A stretch of DNA of 64,000 nucleotides from Pascua guehoae (taxonomy: Eukaryota; Basidiomycota; Tremellomycetes; Trichosporonales; Trichosporonaceae): positions 1,279,780 to 1,343,779 of the forward strand of contig BCJX01000005.1 of NCBI GenBank assembly GCA_001600415.1, read 5' to 3'. The notes beneath the pieces were generated by a model that was given only the letters and a program-made list of their open reading frames with translations, did no database searches and had not been told where the DNA came from. Shown in pieces: positions 34,501 to 45,550 of this stretch; positions within the stretch are counted from its first letter, which is position 1, and each line of letters starts with the position of its first letter. The translations under genes and the position numbers were made by a program.

Positions 34501-36013
34501 AGCAAGACGAAACAAGCGTTGCGCAAGCTGCAAGTGTGAGCAAGAGGCAAGACCATGAGGGAGGACAATAAGGAGTAGTAGTTGTGGTGGTTGTAGGTCC
34601 CAAGTCGGGTGACCCATTTGGGGTCGTTGCCACGTCTGGCAACATGCACGCCATGGCCGATGTCACCGGTGGCAAGATAAATGGAGAGACAATGGAGGCG
34701 CCTAGAGAAACAATATGAGGCGCTGCTCGCGGCAGAGTGAGGAATGCCACCCCACGTGGCCGGGTGGCCAAAAGCTCAACGATATGGATGATCCGGCCCT
34801 GTACTCACCAAGCCAAAAGTTGGAGCCAAGTTTGCGCATGTTGATGAACAGCTGCGCAAACGAAAAGTGCATGAGCACGTAGCCAAGAAGGACAACAAAG
34901 ATGTCGGCACTGTCGGCGTTCTGCTAGGTCAGCCCCAGTTCATCACCCCCTTAACCCACCCTTGCAAGCGTGTAGAAGCGCATGACAAAAGTGCGCACAG
35001 CGAAAGCCAGCGACCGCGCCTTGCGGACCGCAGCGTTGTTCTCGCTCTCGATGCGGGTCCTGGCCTCGGGGAGCGACACAAAGAGGTTGGATCCGTCGAG
35101 GTGCGGGAGGAACCAGCTCGAGCTCGTCGGGGACACGAGGCGGAGAGTGGTGTTGCCCGCGGTGAACGGCGACAGGTGGTTCAAGTGCGACAGGTACGGC
35201 AGGCTCGGGCTGTCGGGAGCCGGAGCGCGGAGGAAGAGGGTCAGTGTCGCCTGCGAGCCGTACACGGGGTGCTGCTCGAGCTTTGGCGCATCGGCGCAGT
35301 TGTCCCCAAAGCAGAGGTCGCCATACGTGTACGTCTTGTCACGGACCGAGACGCCAACGTCGTGCAGGATCCAGCGGCGCCACGCCTCGAGGGCGTTGTC
35401 GTCACCATCCTCGCGGACAACGCTCAGCTGCTTGACGCAGACAATCGCAGCGCGCTCGCCCGCAGAGTTGCCGCCCTCTTCCTTGGGAATCACGTAGCCG
35501 CCCTCGTACGCGTTTGCCTCGATCGCACGGCGGAACTCTTGCGGTGAGAGCGGCGCCCACTGTTCCGTGTTGGGGTTCCAGAGCGGCGTGTGCGCAAATG
35601 ACGCGTGGGGCGCGATGTAGGCAGCGGCGCCGTGATCAGGCGGACCGTCTGCAAAACGGACGAGGTGAACGGGGCGAGCAGGAGGGAGCGGAGCCGGGAA
35701 TGAGAAGCTGGGAGGGTGTGTGGTCAGCAAATTGGCTAGACAGTGGAGGGGGTGGACGCGTTTCCTGATGACCACCAAGGTCCGGACCAGAACATGGCGC
35801 GAGGTTCGGGACAAGTCACGCAAGAAATGACCCGACGCGACGGGTTTACAAGCAGGAACAGACAACTCACAAGTCGGACGACTTGATCGCATGCAAGAGC
35901 TGGAAGTAGACCAGGGTGACGATGATGAACGTCGCAGTGATGACTTCAATGGGCGCCCCCGCGCCGACGCGCGAGAGGCGGAGGAGACCCGAGCGGACCG
36001 TTGAGCGGATCAT
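31519..36013 (-). CDS. HMG1: HMG-CoA reductase with sterol-sensing domain, five exons
   Basis: Exons 36013-35871, 35707-34960, 34920-34809, 34527-31998 and 31945-31519 give 1319 residues. The enzyme makes mevalonate from HMG-CoA with NADPH in the ER membrane, the control step of sterol synthesis. The first exon holds a membrane helix ([20 protein letters not shown]), and exon 2 a long lumenal domain. The sterol-sensing region follows ([55 protein letters not shown]). The linker is Asn-Gly-rich. The catalytic domain (about 880-1290) has all expected residues: Glu in MATTEG, Lys in CTDKKPAA, Asp in ACGQDPAQ and His in [12 protein letters not shown], plus the NADPH-side motif [11 protein letters not shown]. 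The tail goes on about 50 residues past the catalytic His with Ser/Arg-rich sequence. The third exon has a TAGCAG tandem acceptor that could add one Gln. Confidence 0.93.
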
Positions 36014-36869
36014 GCTGGTGGTCGTGGTTGGGCCGTGGGCGGTTGGCCGTGGCCGTTGAGGGCCGGGGGGAGGGAGAGGGGCGGGAGAAGGGAGGGAGGA
36101 GGGGCTGCGAGGTGGTGTCGGAGGCGAGAGAGGGGTTAGGAAGGGGGAGGAATGGGCTTGTTTACAGAGGAAACAAAGCTGGCCAAGAAGAATGGGACGA
36201 TGGTGAAAGAAAGTGTAGACTGGGCGGGTGGTGGGTGGGGGTGGACAGTTCCCAGTCGTTCGATGGCTCGCGTCCGTCGTCCACCACGGGTCACGGGTCG
36301 GCTGGCGGCGGGGTTGGGCTTGGGGGAGCACGGAGAGGTACCAATGCCAGGAAAAAGGGAGAGGAACCGAGCGAGCGTGCGTGCGCAAGCAGGTCCAGTC
36401 AAATGAACGTGGGAGAGGGAGAGGATAAGGGGAGGGGGTGCGGTGGGTGGACAAGAAAACGACCGACGGGTCAAAGTGGGCGCGCCGAAAAACGAAAACG
36501 CAAACAGCAGCAGTCTAAGGCTGGTTTACTCCCAGGGGCAGGGCGAGATGGGCGGCGAAGACCGGCGCGAGCGACAACAAGAGGGTGGTCGAGACGCGTT
36601 GTCGGCTATGGATCGACAATGGGCAATGGAGATGTCGCAGCACACGCAGAGGTAGCGGTGATGGCAATGCACTGCTGGACGGCGACGGTGGCCTCTTGTG
36701 AGAGGACGGGTGTGGGTGGGTGGGTGGGCAGGCGCGTGCAAGCAAGCAAGCAAGCGACGAGGATGAGCTGGCGACGCGATAGCCAACGAGAGACGTGGCT
36801 GCCAAAGGGACAAAAGGGCCAGCCAGGTAAATGCTGCTTGCTAGCGTCGGCGTACAGCCAGTAGATGGG

Positions 36870-36902
36870 GTGGTCCTGGAGTGGTCCTGGAGTGGTCCTG
36901 GG
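36870..36902 (+). repeat. 11-bp tandem repeat GTGGTCCTGGA, three copies
   Basis: Three consecutive copies in non-coding DNA; the third ends GGGT. Confidence 0.85.
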
Positions 36903-36985
36903 TGGTGGTCAGCAAAGGAGGCGCAAAAATGTTGCCAGGCCACGGGCCATGGGGCCTCTACGGAGGGATGTCTCGGTGTGTGCAT

Positions 36986-37021
36986 GCCGTGCGTGCCGTG
37001 CGTGCCGTGCGTGCCGTGCGT
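36986..37021 (+). repeat. 9-bp tandem repeat GCCGTGCGT, four copies
   Basis: Four perfect consecutive copies in non-coding DNA. Confidence 0.9.
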
Positions 37022-38520
37022 GTCCCGCCTGGCCGCCTGTCGCGGATTCTATGCGGTGATTTGCCATTTGCCATGTGTCGCGTCCATGACGTTGAAATCC
37101 ATCCACATCCCCAAAGAAAAAATAATAATAAAGCAATTACACTTTTGTTTGTCTGGCCGTGTTCCGACTTACCCAGTTGGTAATAATCTGGAAGTGTCGT
37201 ATATAGTCGTGGGTTCAACCTGTGGAGACTCGAAGCATGCCCTGACGCAAGGTGTGGGTCCCTGTGAGGCGTAAATGAGGCCAATGAGGGCTGTACGGCG
37301 GCACACCCAAGAGGGAGGGAGAGAGAGGACCGAGACGGGTGATCAACAAGGGTATTGCGGGATCTTCGGCAGAAGAGACGCAGAGCAGTCGCCTATGTAT
37401 GTACTTGTGTTGTTCGTCGGGTGTGAGTAGGGCCGGGGTGGATGGATCAGTGGCGAAGAGGTCAATGCGCTCCGGCGTGGGTAGGCAATAATGCATTCTT
37501 GTGCTCTGCATTTAATTAGACGACGAGCAGTCACCGCCCTTCGGCCCTCGGCGCACAGTCCGCCAGTCTGCCGGCCGGTCCGACACCGCAATGCGGGTGG
37601 GTGTTGGTACATGGCTGGCTGGACCATGAGATAGACACGCCGTCATTGCAGTCGTACCACCTCCACTACCACTACTGCATCACCTGACTCTCTGTACCGC
37701 TCGTGCTCGTGTCATCTCCACTTTCCTACTTTTGTCACTCGTCACGCGTCCCGGCGCGGTCAGGCCACCCCCAAGTTGCCATTTCGAGGTAGCGCAGTTG
37801 CGTGGTTGCATGGCCACACAGCTGCACAGCTACAGCAGTCAATCGAACGGTTGACAGCATGCGGCAGCACTGGCCTGCGCCGTGTCGCGTTTGTGAAATG
37901 TTGGCGGCCACCTCAAGAATCGTACGACAATATCGACATGGCGCCATGACAAAAGAGACCCTCACTCATCGTACCTTGTCCCCTCAGGGAATAAACAAAC
38001 CAGGCACCAAAAACGCCGCCGTCATCTCTCCCTCGGGGTACGCCGCGCGCCGCGCGCCGCGGCCAGTGGGGCAAACCTTGAACAACACACAACGCGTCCG
38101 ACAAGAATAATGTGCGCGATCATGCCACTCGTCGGTATCCTGAACATGGGGGCCGGGTCCTGACTTTCTAGCTCTTCCTGAGACGCCCCCATGTGCTACA
38201 TGTTGCACCCATGTTCGGCCGTCATTTGTCCTCGCCACGGCTCACCCTTGCACCCTCAAGGTCCACCTTGGCCTCCGTAGCAGCCGCGCTTACCGTCCTC
38301 TCCCGCCATTGCCCAGCGCCTCACAGACCCCAAACCTCACCCGCGACCACCTGCCGCGATCGAGTACCCGATGCACATGTGGAGTACCCGGCTGGAGCGC
38401 CATGGGTCCCACTTTCTGAGACGGAATGTGTTCTGGGTGATCAGTGTGCGCATGCGACTGCTCGCCATTCCTTGTTCCTCGACCAGTCGTACGGTGCGAG
38501 TTGCGTTCAGCCAGAGGTAG

Positions 38521-38580
38521 GTCCAGCATACTGAGGGAGGTCCAGCATTACTGAGGGGGGTTCCAGTATACTGAGGGGGG
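38521..38580 (+). repeat. 19-21-bp tandem repeat, three copies
   Basis: Units of the type GTCCAGCATACTGAGGGAG repeat three times with small changes. They sit about 430 bp beyond the permease stop codon. Confidence 0.85.
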
Positions 38581-38949
38581 AGTACAAAAGGGGCATAGGC
38601 CAAGCCCATACCAGGTCTTAGACGTCTGGGCCGCCATCCGTGGCCTCATTCCAGGCTGAGACTGACCTTGCCAGCGCCTCAGACACACTCACGACAGCAA
38701 CCTTTCCACACAATCTTTCGCCAGAGGTACGGGGTGAGACGATGTTGTCGCACCTGCATCTCAACACAGACCCAGCATCAGCACGGCCACGCCTCACGGC
38801 ATCCCTGCGCCTCTCAAAACTTCTGACAAAGACTATACCCCATCTACTTTGACGACCTACTCTAACCCCTGCCATACACACTAACGAATCCGAACAGTGA
38901 CATATGCAAGTCTATGATATACGTCTATGAGTGCACAAGGTGCACCACT

Positions 38950-41900
38950 CTATGCCCTCTCCTTGAGCCAATTCCACACGCCACCCTTGCTCCCCACGTC
39001 CTTTTCCTCCATCGCTTCGGGGTCGCCCGCAATAATGTCCTGTGACGCGCCCTGCGGTGTCAGCCGGCAAGACTCTGGGGGCAGGAGAGCTCGGTTTGGT
39101 GATTGGCAGCGCCACACGTACCGTGACAAAGTCCATTTCTTCCACGGGGATGACCTTGCTCTTGTGGAACCACTTGTATCCGCAGATGAGGACAAGGAAG
39201 AACGGGATGGGAAAGTAGGTCGTGATAAACGTGCTCGTGTCAAACTTGTGGATAAAGGCGGTAAAGCCCGAGAAGATGATGACGACGACGCAGATGCACA
39301 GCCCGTCTGGTGGTTAGTGTGTTCCCATGCGATCCATGCTGGGCGGGGTGTCGGAGTGTAGAAGAGGAGCAACCCCGACTTGACTACCACTCTGTTCAAA
39401 ACACTCACAGTAACTGAGGAAAGGCTGCCACGGCGCCTTGTACGGGAGCGTACTCCGATCGATGCCCTTTGCGCGCAGGCCGTGGTGCCACCGGATGGAC
39501 GTGATGAGAATTGCGCTCCACGAGAGCATACCACACACGGCCGTCATGTTTGCAAAGTATCCAAAGGCCGTGCCTGCAGACTGCGAGCTGCTCGCGGCCA
39601 TAAACGACAGGAGCGAAAAGAGTGCGCAAAACGACACGCACACCCACGGCAGCCCGTCGTTGCGCACCTTGGACACATACTTGTCGGCAAACCGCGGCGT
39701 CGCGCCGCGCGTGTACAGGCCGTACAGCGTGCGCGACGAGACGTACAGGTCGGCAATGCCCGCCGACCATGCAGAGGTGAAAATCGCAGCATTGACAATG
39801 TGCGGGAGGACGCGGATGCCCGACGTCTTGATCGCGATTACAAATGGCGACTTGGCCGCCGTCGAGCCCAGGTTCAGGTCGGGGTCGTAGGGCGAGACCA
39901 GGAGGCCGATGAGGAACGCAGAGCAGATGTAGACTGCGTGTCAGCGCGAAAAAGTGCAGGGAGGGAAGTAGTAGGAAACCCGGCCATAAGTAACACCGGG
40001 TAGGACCTTGTAGACGAGTCGGTGCTTATACCAGCCCAACAAGGTCCTGCTTGTGCTTCTTTCTCTCTGGGTTTCTTGTCCATCCATGCTCATCTGGCCT
40101 ACTATCGTAGGCACCAGAATGAGCCATACGCCCCGCTTCTGCCCCGTCATGGGCACAGGTATGGCGGCCCAACCAACCAGCGCGGCGCTTTTGCTCTTTC
40201 CCTCATCCTTACCATCATCCTCTCCTCTCCTCCCCCGCACCCTCCTCATCACTGGCTTACTGCACGTCCACATGCAGCTTGCCATCTTACTCCATATTCT
40301 TTCAGCTTGAAACCGGAGCCCATTTGAAGACACAGAAAACGGAGCTTGCCCACGTCCAACCGCCGCTGCAACTCACAAAGCGCAAGGCGAATCCACACGG
40401 TCCGAATGGCACGCGGCACGCTTTTGCCCGGGTTGGCCGTCTCGGCCGCACTAATCGCCAGAATCTCGGTACCGATGAACGCGAATGCCGCCGTGATGAG
40501 GACAGAGAAGAAGCCTGTTGTCAGCGATTCTCCCTCTGGTGGGTTGTCTACCTCTACCACTATTCCAATCCATGACGTTTACTCACCCAAGAAACGACCC
40601 CACTTTCCGGTAATCCCCTTGTACTCGACAAAGCCGCCCGTCTCGTTCCAGTACCGGAACCCGATGGACTGGTGGTCGGGGCCGCCGCCGGCCGTGATGA
40701 CGATGCCGACGATGATGAGGCCGACGATCGTGATGACCTTGATCGAGGCGCTGGGGGTTAGCGAGACGCGCCAGAGGCAAGTGGCTGGGAAGAGTTCCCC
40801 CGGGAAGGTGAGGGATGGACTGTGGAAGGAATGGGAGAAATGGCGGGCATGGTAAACGTGGCCGACTCTTGTGCTCGAGCACCAGCAAGGGTTGACGGCA
40901 GCGAGTTCCGAGGATGAGAAACAGGCTCAGGCGTGGGACAGAGCCCAGTACGACGAGACGTGCTGAGTTCTGATCCAAGGATGCTTCTGGCTGGAACCCT
41001 CTGACCTCGCCGAGGACGCCCAACAGCAACCATCCGCACAGCGGCCACTTGAGTCCCCAATTGAGATGGGTTCCGAAGAAAATGCACTCACGCCCAGAAT
41101 TCCTGAACCATCAGCAGATATTTCCATATTAAACAGACAAAAACTCACAATTTCACCAAACCAACGGGTACCGCCAAAGTTGACGCCGATCTGGAGTCAG
41201 TCAAGTTGCAATGTGAAGCCCCCCTGTTGGTGCTGAGGTAGGTAGATGGCCAGAGACGAGAGTGCACCCAGGCATCTCCGACATCCCCTTCGGTTTGTCC
41301 CACGTCACCCGTCCTGCCACCTTGCGGTGGTTTGACACCTTCAGCTCAGGTACGGATTACTCACCACAACAATCAGCATGAGGCCGACCCACATGGCATT
41401 GTTGCAGATGCCCGTCGTGCATGTCGAGCCCGGCTGGCCCGAGGGCGTCCAGTACGTGATGAGCACGGCGGCGGCGGAGAGCTCGGCCGGGAGGAGGACT
41501 GGGGTTAGTGATCGAGCGCGGCTGGGTGTGGACAACGTCGCGGACGGCGATGGTTGGCATTGTTGTGAAGAAAGTAGGTTGGTAGTCAGAGGCGCAGGCG
41601 ACTAGAACCACCCGAGGCGTATAACCCGTCCTAGTCGTGGCCCGATAGAATGTTGTTCGTGAAGCTCACCAATGTAGCTGCAAGTCAGCACTCGATCACG
41701 TTTGCAAGGGTAACATGACTCCCTCACGCATTCCCTCGTCCGTCTTCCCCGCTCCTCGTCCCATCTCTGCCCCCCTTGCTCGTCATCCCCTCTCGCTCCC
41801 CCGCAGCTGATTGACTTCCAGCAGGGTGTTACCGTTCACGAGCAGCAGGGCGCCCCTCCGAGCCAGAGCCCCTCCGAGCCAGAGCCCCTCCCAGCCAGAG

Positions 41901-42793
41901 CCCCTCCCAGCCAGCCTCCCCGCACCAACCTCCCCCACTTGGCCACCCCCCCCCCCCCCCCCCCCCCCCGCGTCCAGACTCACTTATACCAATACAACCA
42001 CCCAATCGCAAACCCCAACTCGGGGCTCACAAACCTTCCCGCAAGCGCAAACTGGCCCCCCGGGATAGGGAACGCAGCGACCATCTCGCCCAGCGCGACC
42101 ATGACGGAATACAGCAGCGTGGCCATGAGGCAGTAGCTGATGAGCAGGCCTGCGGGGCCGGCGTTTTGGAGATTGTTGGCCGTGCCGAGGAAGAGACCCG
42201 TGCCGATCACGCCGCCGATGACGATCATTTGGACGTGCCGGGGCTGGTGTTAGTGGGGCCGGGGGGTGAGTGTGGGGTGTTGGGGGGCGGGGGCAGAGAG
42301 GGGGGGTGGAGGCAGAGAGGGGGGGTGGAGGCAGAGAGGGTGGTGCATTAGGTGTGGTATCATCACTGGTGCAGACAGGTGTCGACTGTGATAGCCGACG
42401 ACAAGACGGCATGGGAACAAGGGGACTACGCGACTAGGCGACAAGACGACAAGGGGACAAGGCGACAAGACGACGACGGCAAGACGTCACCGCCACAACA
42501 TCGACAGGACGACAAGACACAAGACATCCGGACGACAAGACATCAGGACGACAAGACGACAAGCCAACCAGGCGACAAGCTGACAAGCCGACCCCACCCA
42601 CGACGAGACGACAAGACCCCAGACGACAAGACCACATCCGAGCAGCCACCCCACACCCGCGACCAGCGCCACCCAAACTCACCTTGAGCTTGCGCTGCAT
42701 CTCCGACTGGAGGGGCCGGTGGACCTCTTCGGCCACAGTCGACGCCGAGTCATTGTCGATCTTGGGCGCCGTGCCGGGTGGTTGGCTGTCCAT
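38950..42793 (-). CDS. Amino-acid permease (APC/YAT family) with two micro-exons, eleven exons
   Basis: Exons on the minus strand: 42793-42683, 42243-41984, 41677-41670 (8 nt), 41498-41365, 41190-41149, 41102-41092 (11 nt), 40750-40587, 40514-40377, 39933-39409, 39306-39122 and 39051-38950. They join in phase to 559 residues. The first core segment PRHVQMIVIGGVIGTGLFLG is the APC-family signature. Others are GWLYWYNYIVLLPAELSAAA, VNFGGTRWFGEIEFWA, ITAAFAFIGTEILAISAAET and SAWSAGIADLYVSSRTLYGL. Twelve helices are expected at the plasma membrane, importing amino acids with protons; substrate specificity is not readable. The micro-exons supply NYI-V and EFW-A, which restore conserved core sequence exactly. 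Introns are larger than usual here (72-440 nt). The short C-tail ends VWNWLKERA. Confidence 0.88.
41946..41969. repeat. C24 homopolymer inside a permease intron
   Basis: 24 consecutive C on the plus strand, so G24 in the permease transcript. It begins about 14 nt after the donor of the intron that precedes the 8-nt micro-exon. Exact length may be subject to sequencing error. Confidence 0.85.
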
Positions 42794-44306
42794 CTTTGGT
42801 CAGCGGCAGTAAGAGCAGGGCGAGGCGGAGCAGGGCCACGGCGACAGAGGGGAGGGGGAGAGTGATGGTGATCAGAGCATGGAGGGAACAGGCACAGGGA
42901 GGGAGGGAGGTGATGGCCATCGTGTCTGGACAGGTACAGGTGTCAACTCACTGCTTCGACCATGATGCCTCCTCTACAGGTCGTATCGATATCGAGATGG
43001 CAGTTGCGTTCGACGAGGTTCAACGCCACAGTCCGAGGAGCAATCAGCAAATCTCGTCGACGTGCATCATCGATCTCTGTCATCCTCCCCACCCTACAGC
43101 CTACAGCCCATAGCCTGTATGTACGCCTGAGCATGCCCGAGTCCTGCCGCGTACACGCTGTACGGGCGATTGTCGCAATATTTTTGCGGCGACGCAAGTT
43201 CTGCCTCGCTGCCCAGATCGCTTCTTGGCATTTGCTTTGATCCGTCCGCGCCACGCTAATTCCAGCACTTGGTTGGGCCAATTGGCATGCATCGAGGGGC
43301 CAGACTGGGACATGTGGGCGGCAACAGGCGGCAAGTGGTCACGTGGGCAAAATTCTCGGTGCATGATCGTGATCGGCCGTGGCGTGGTTTGGTGCTTGTG
43401 TCTCTGCGGAAGTATTCACCAGATCCGAGGCGGCAGAGTGGCGCTGGTACGTGTGGGGAGTGGATAATAATATTATTACTGTCTCGATGCTGCCCTGCGA
43501 AGGCCTGGTGGGTCTGATCGAGAATCGAACCCGGGTGCTGATATCTAGCTTTAGAGTGTAATGGCAGCAAATCTCGGCATTCGTCGGCCCTTTCGGCGTC
43601 GCCCGCCAAAATCGGCCAGCTGGACCATGGACGCAGCACGGTGCTGTTGTTGCACTCACGGCGTTCGTCCATGGGTGGTGACGGGGACATGATGGGCGGC
43701 AGTTGCCGCCAGCCTCGACAGCACACTCACAATCTCAACTGCACTCATTGGCACACACTTAACAGGTCCATTCCAGAGCCGACGTCGGGCACCGCCAACC
43801 GAGGCGATCGGCCTGGTTGCGCACCGTGTCCCGACGACTCGGCGACGCCCAATGCCAAGGTCTACAAGCGTACCGGGTGCCTGACCGGGTGCCCAGTCTG
43901 AAGTGATATGGGATATGCCGTCGCGCGATGGGGAGCAGGAGGAGGACACGGCTGGGCATCAGGTGCCTGCGCTCGTGTGCGGGGCTAGAGTCATGCCATC
44001 ATCAACCACAACGTCGTCACGGGGGTGAGGCGGCTGATCACCTCTGCAAGCAGTAGATCATGGTACTATGGTTACATTTGGGGCGCAGTGTGTGTGTGTT
44101 TATGTGTATGTGTTGTCGCATATGATGTTTTACGTGCTGTGTAAAAGGAGATGGCATGAGGTTGGTCGGGGGCATCGCGTTGGCGCAAGATTAGTAGTGC
44201 GGTGCGGTGCGGTGTGGTGGGCGAGAGAGTGGGTATCGTCGAACGGCGACGCACCCGAGGGCGAAGGTGCTCATGCTGGTGGTATTGTGACGGGAGTGAC
44301 CTAGAC
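42794..44306. other. Intergenic region upstream of the permease
   Basis: Holds the permease promoter. No supported gene. A GT-rich microsatellite lies at 44086-44113. A tRNA-like T-arm is listed separately. Confidence 0.45.
43518..43534 (-). other. tRNA-like T-arm / pol III B-box fragment
   Basis: On the minus strand CCGGGTTCGATTCTCGA matches a T-arm (loop TTCGATT, four of five stem pairs) and a B-box (GGTTCGANTC). I could not fold the flanks into a proper D-arm, anticodon arm and acceptor, so I do not call a tRNA. It may be a tRNA relic or chance. Confidence 0.3.
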
Positions 44307-45067
44307 CTAGCTGCTGGGAGTAGCAGGTGCCGGTGCTGGTGCTGGTGCTGGGGCAGCCGCGGCCGCACTGGCCCTGGCGGCCTCGAGGCTGGCCATGGCG
44401 TCGCGCGTGATGACGTTTTCAAACGCGAGCGAGACGAGGATACCGTACATGCTCGTCGCGAGGCGGTCGGGTGCAATGGGCGAGCCGTCTTTGCGCTGGC
44501 CGTACGATTTGGAAATCACAATGCCCTTGGCGGTATCGATCGAGAGCCAGCGGGGGCCGTTGGAGAGGATGAGCTTTGTGCCCGACGCGCTCGCAATGCT
44601 CGTGGCGCTCATGACCGTGGTGAAGAGGGCGTGGCGGGGGTCGTCGGGCCAGACGTCCTGGCCGTCTGCCTTGAACTGCATCTTGCCGTCCTTGACAAAC
44701 GCCTCAAACCCGCCCTTGTCGTTGGCCTCGTCGAGCGCGTCAAAGTCGGCGTCGGTGAGGTTCAGATCCACCATGGCCCCGGACATGACTCGCCCGACCT
44801 TGCTACCGGCCCGCTCGTCCACGACCGCCCATGTGTACTTTTCGCTCGCGAGTGCTGCAACCACTGCCGCGCTGCTCCCCTCGGCTGCCTGCACGGGGAA
44901 GTTGGGCCGCAGGCACAGCTTGGCACCGGCTGGAAGCTTGGATGTAAACGTTGGCGAGAGCAGCAGCGCCTCGACCACCTTGGGGTGGACGAGACTGTTG
45001 ATCACGTCAGAAATCTGAGAGCGCGTTAGGAACAAGGTTCTACACGCCGGTTGCATACCGAGGCCAT
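44307..45067 (-). CDS. Unknown 238-residue protein, nine-nucleotide first coding exon
   Basis: Exons 45067-45059 (ATG GCC TCG) and 45014-44307 give 238 residues: MASISDVINSLVHPKVVEAL and so on. The 44-nt intron has a GTATGC donor, a CCTAAC branch and a CAG acceptor. The body is compact and globular in appearance, with VDLNLTDADFDALDEANDK, then strands such as KLILSNGPRWLSIDTAKGIV. It ends with an Ala-Pro repeat tail (APAPAPAPATPSS). No signal or membrane segment. I do not recognise a family. Without splicing, an ATG inside the intron would give MQPACRTLFLTRSQ in place of MAS; the spliced model is preferred because of the canonical branch and acceptor. Confidence 0.7.
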
Positions 45068-45550
45068 GATGAGAATGTGTTATAATGCGAGCTTGTCGGC
45101 GCGTCGAGTAATGGCAAGTGAGAGGGAGGGGGCCTCGAGAGGACAATCGGACCCAAAGCAAATGAGAGATCAAGAGTGACCAAAAGCGACGACAGGGTAT
45201 CCCTGGAGCTGCGAGCGGATGGGATGAGACGTGGAAACGGAAAAGATACGACGAGAACAAGACAGTGAGTGTTGTGAGTTTGTGATGGTTGTGTGCTACC
45301 GTCAGGTTCAGGGTGAAAGAAAAAGACGTGTTGTGGAGACCCCGCACTCAGGCTGGTCCCACCTTCACCGCTAGGTGTAGCCGCTGGCGTCCAATACCAA
45401 CACCACCCGTCTCCGCGCCCCTCTGTATGACCCTCTCGAGCGCTCGCTTGTTGCAATCATGCAGATGATGTTACACTGCTAGTCTACTACGGATTTCCCA
45501 TTCTCGCCCGTCTATTCCCGTCCCGGCACCTGCTTCCGCTTCCCGTCTGC
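45068..45550. other. Intergenic region between the 238-residue gene and BRR2
   Basis: Short promoter of the 238-residue gene plus the BRR2 3' end, both minus strand. No other feature seen. Confidence 0.4.

Larger units (their letters stand above)
36014..38949. other. Long intergenic region upstream of HMG-CoA reductase
   Basis: Nearly 3 kb without a supported gene; it should contain the HMG-CoA reductase promoter at its left end and the permease 3' end at its right. I looked for a sterol-response element (ATCACCCCAC-like) near the start and saw no good match. Three small minisatellites are listed separately. The AT-rich patch near 37110-37140 has no further structure. Confidence 0.45.

Noticed and set aside
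32201..34558. Long plus-strand frames opposite HMG-CoA reductase
   Set aside because: Same codon-bias shadow. Conserved reductase motifs lie on the minus strand.
34528..34771. N-terminal start of HMG-CoA reductase within 34771-34528
   Set aside because: This part of the open frame is an intron. Splicing from exon 3 gives the conserved [12 protein letters not shown] join and adds the real N-terminal domain.
36001..36864. 287-residue plus-strand frame upstream of HMG-CoA reductase
   Set aside because: Low-complexity GA-rich DNA without conserved motifs or plausible splicing.
39941..40333. 130-residue frame in the permease
   Set aside because: It lies inside the 443-nt intron between conserved transmembrane exons. 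The joined exons restore RLALFYICSAFLIG.
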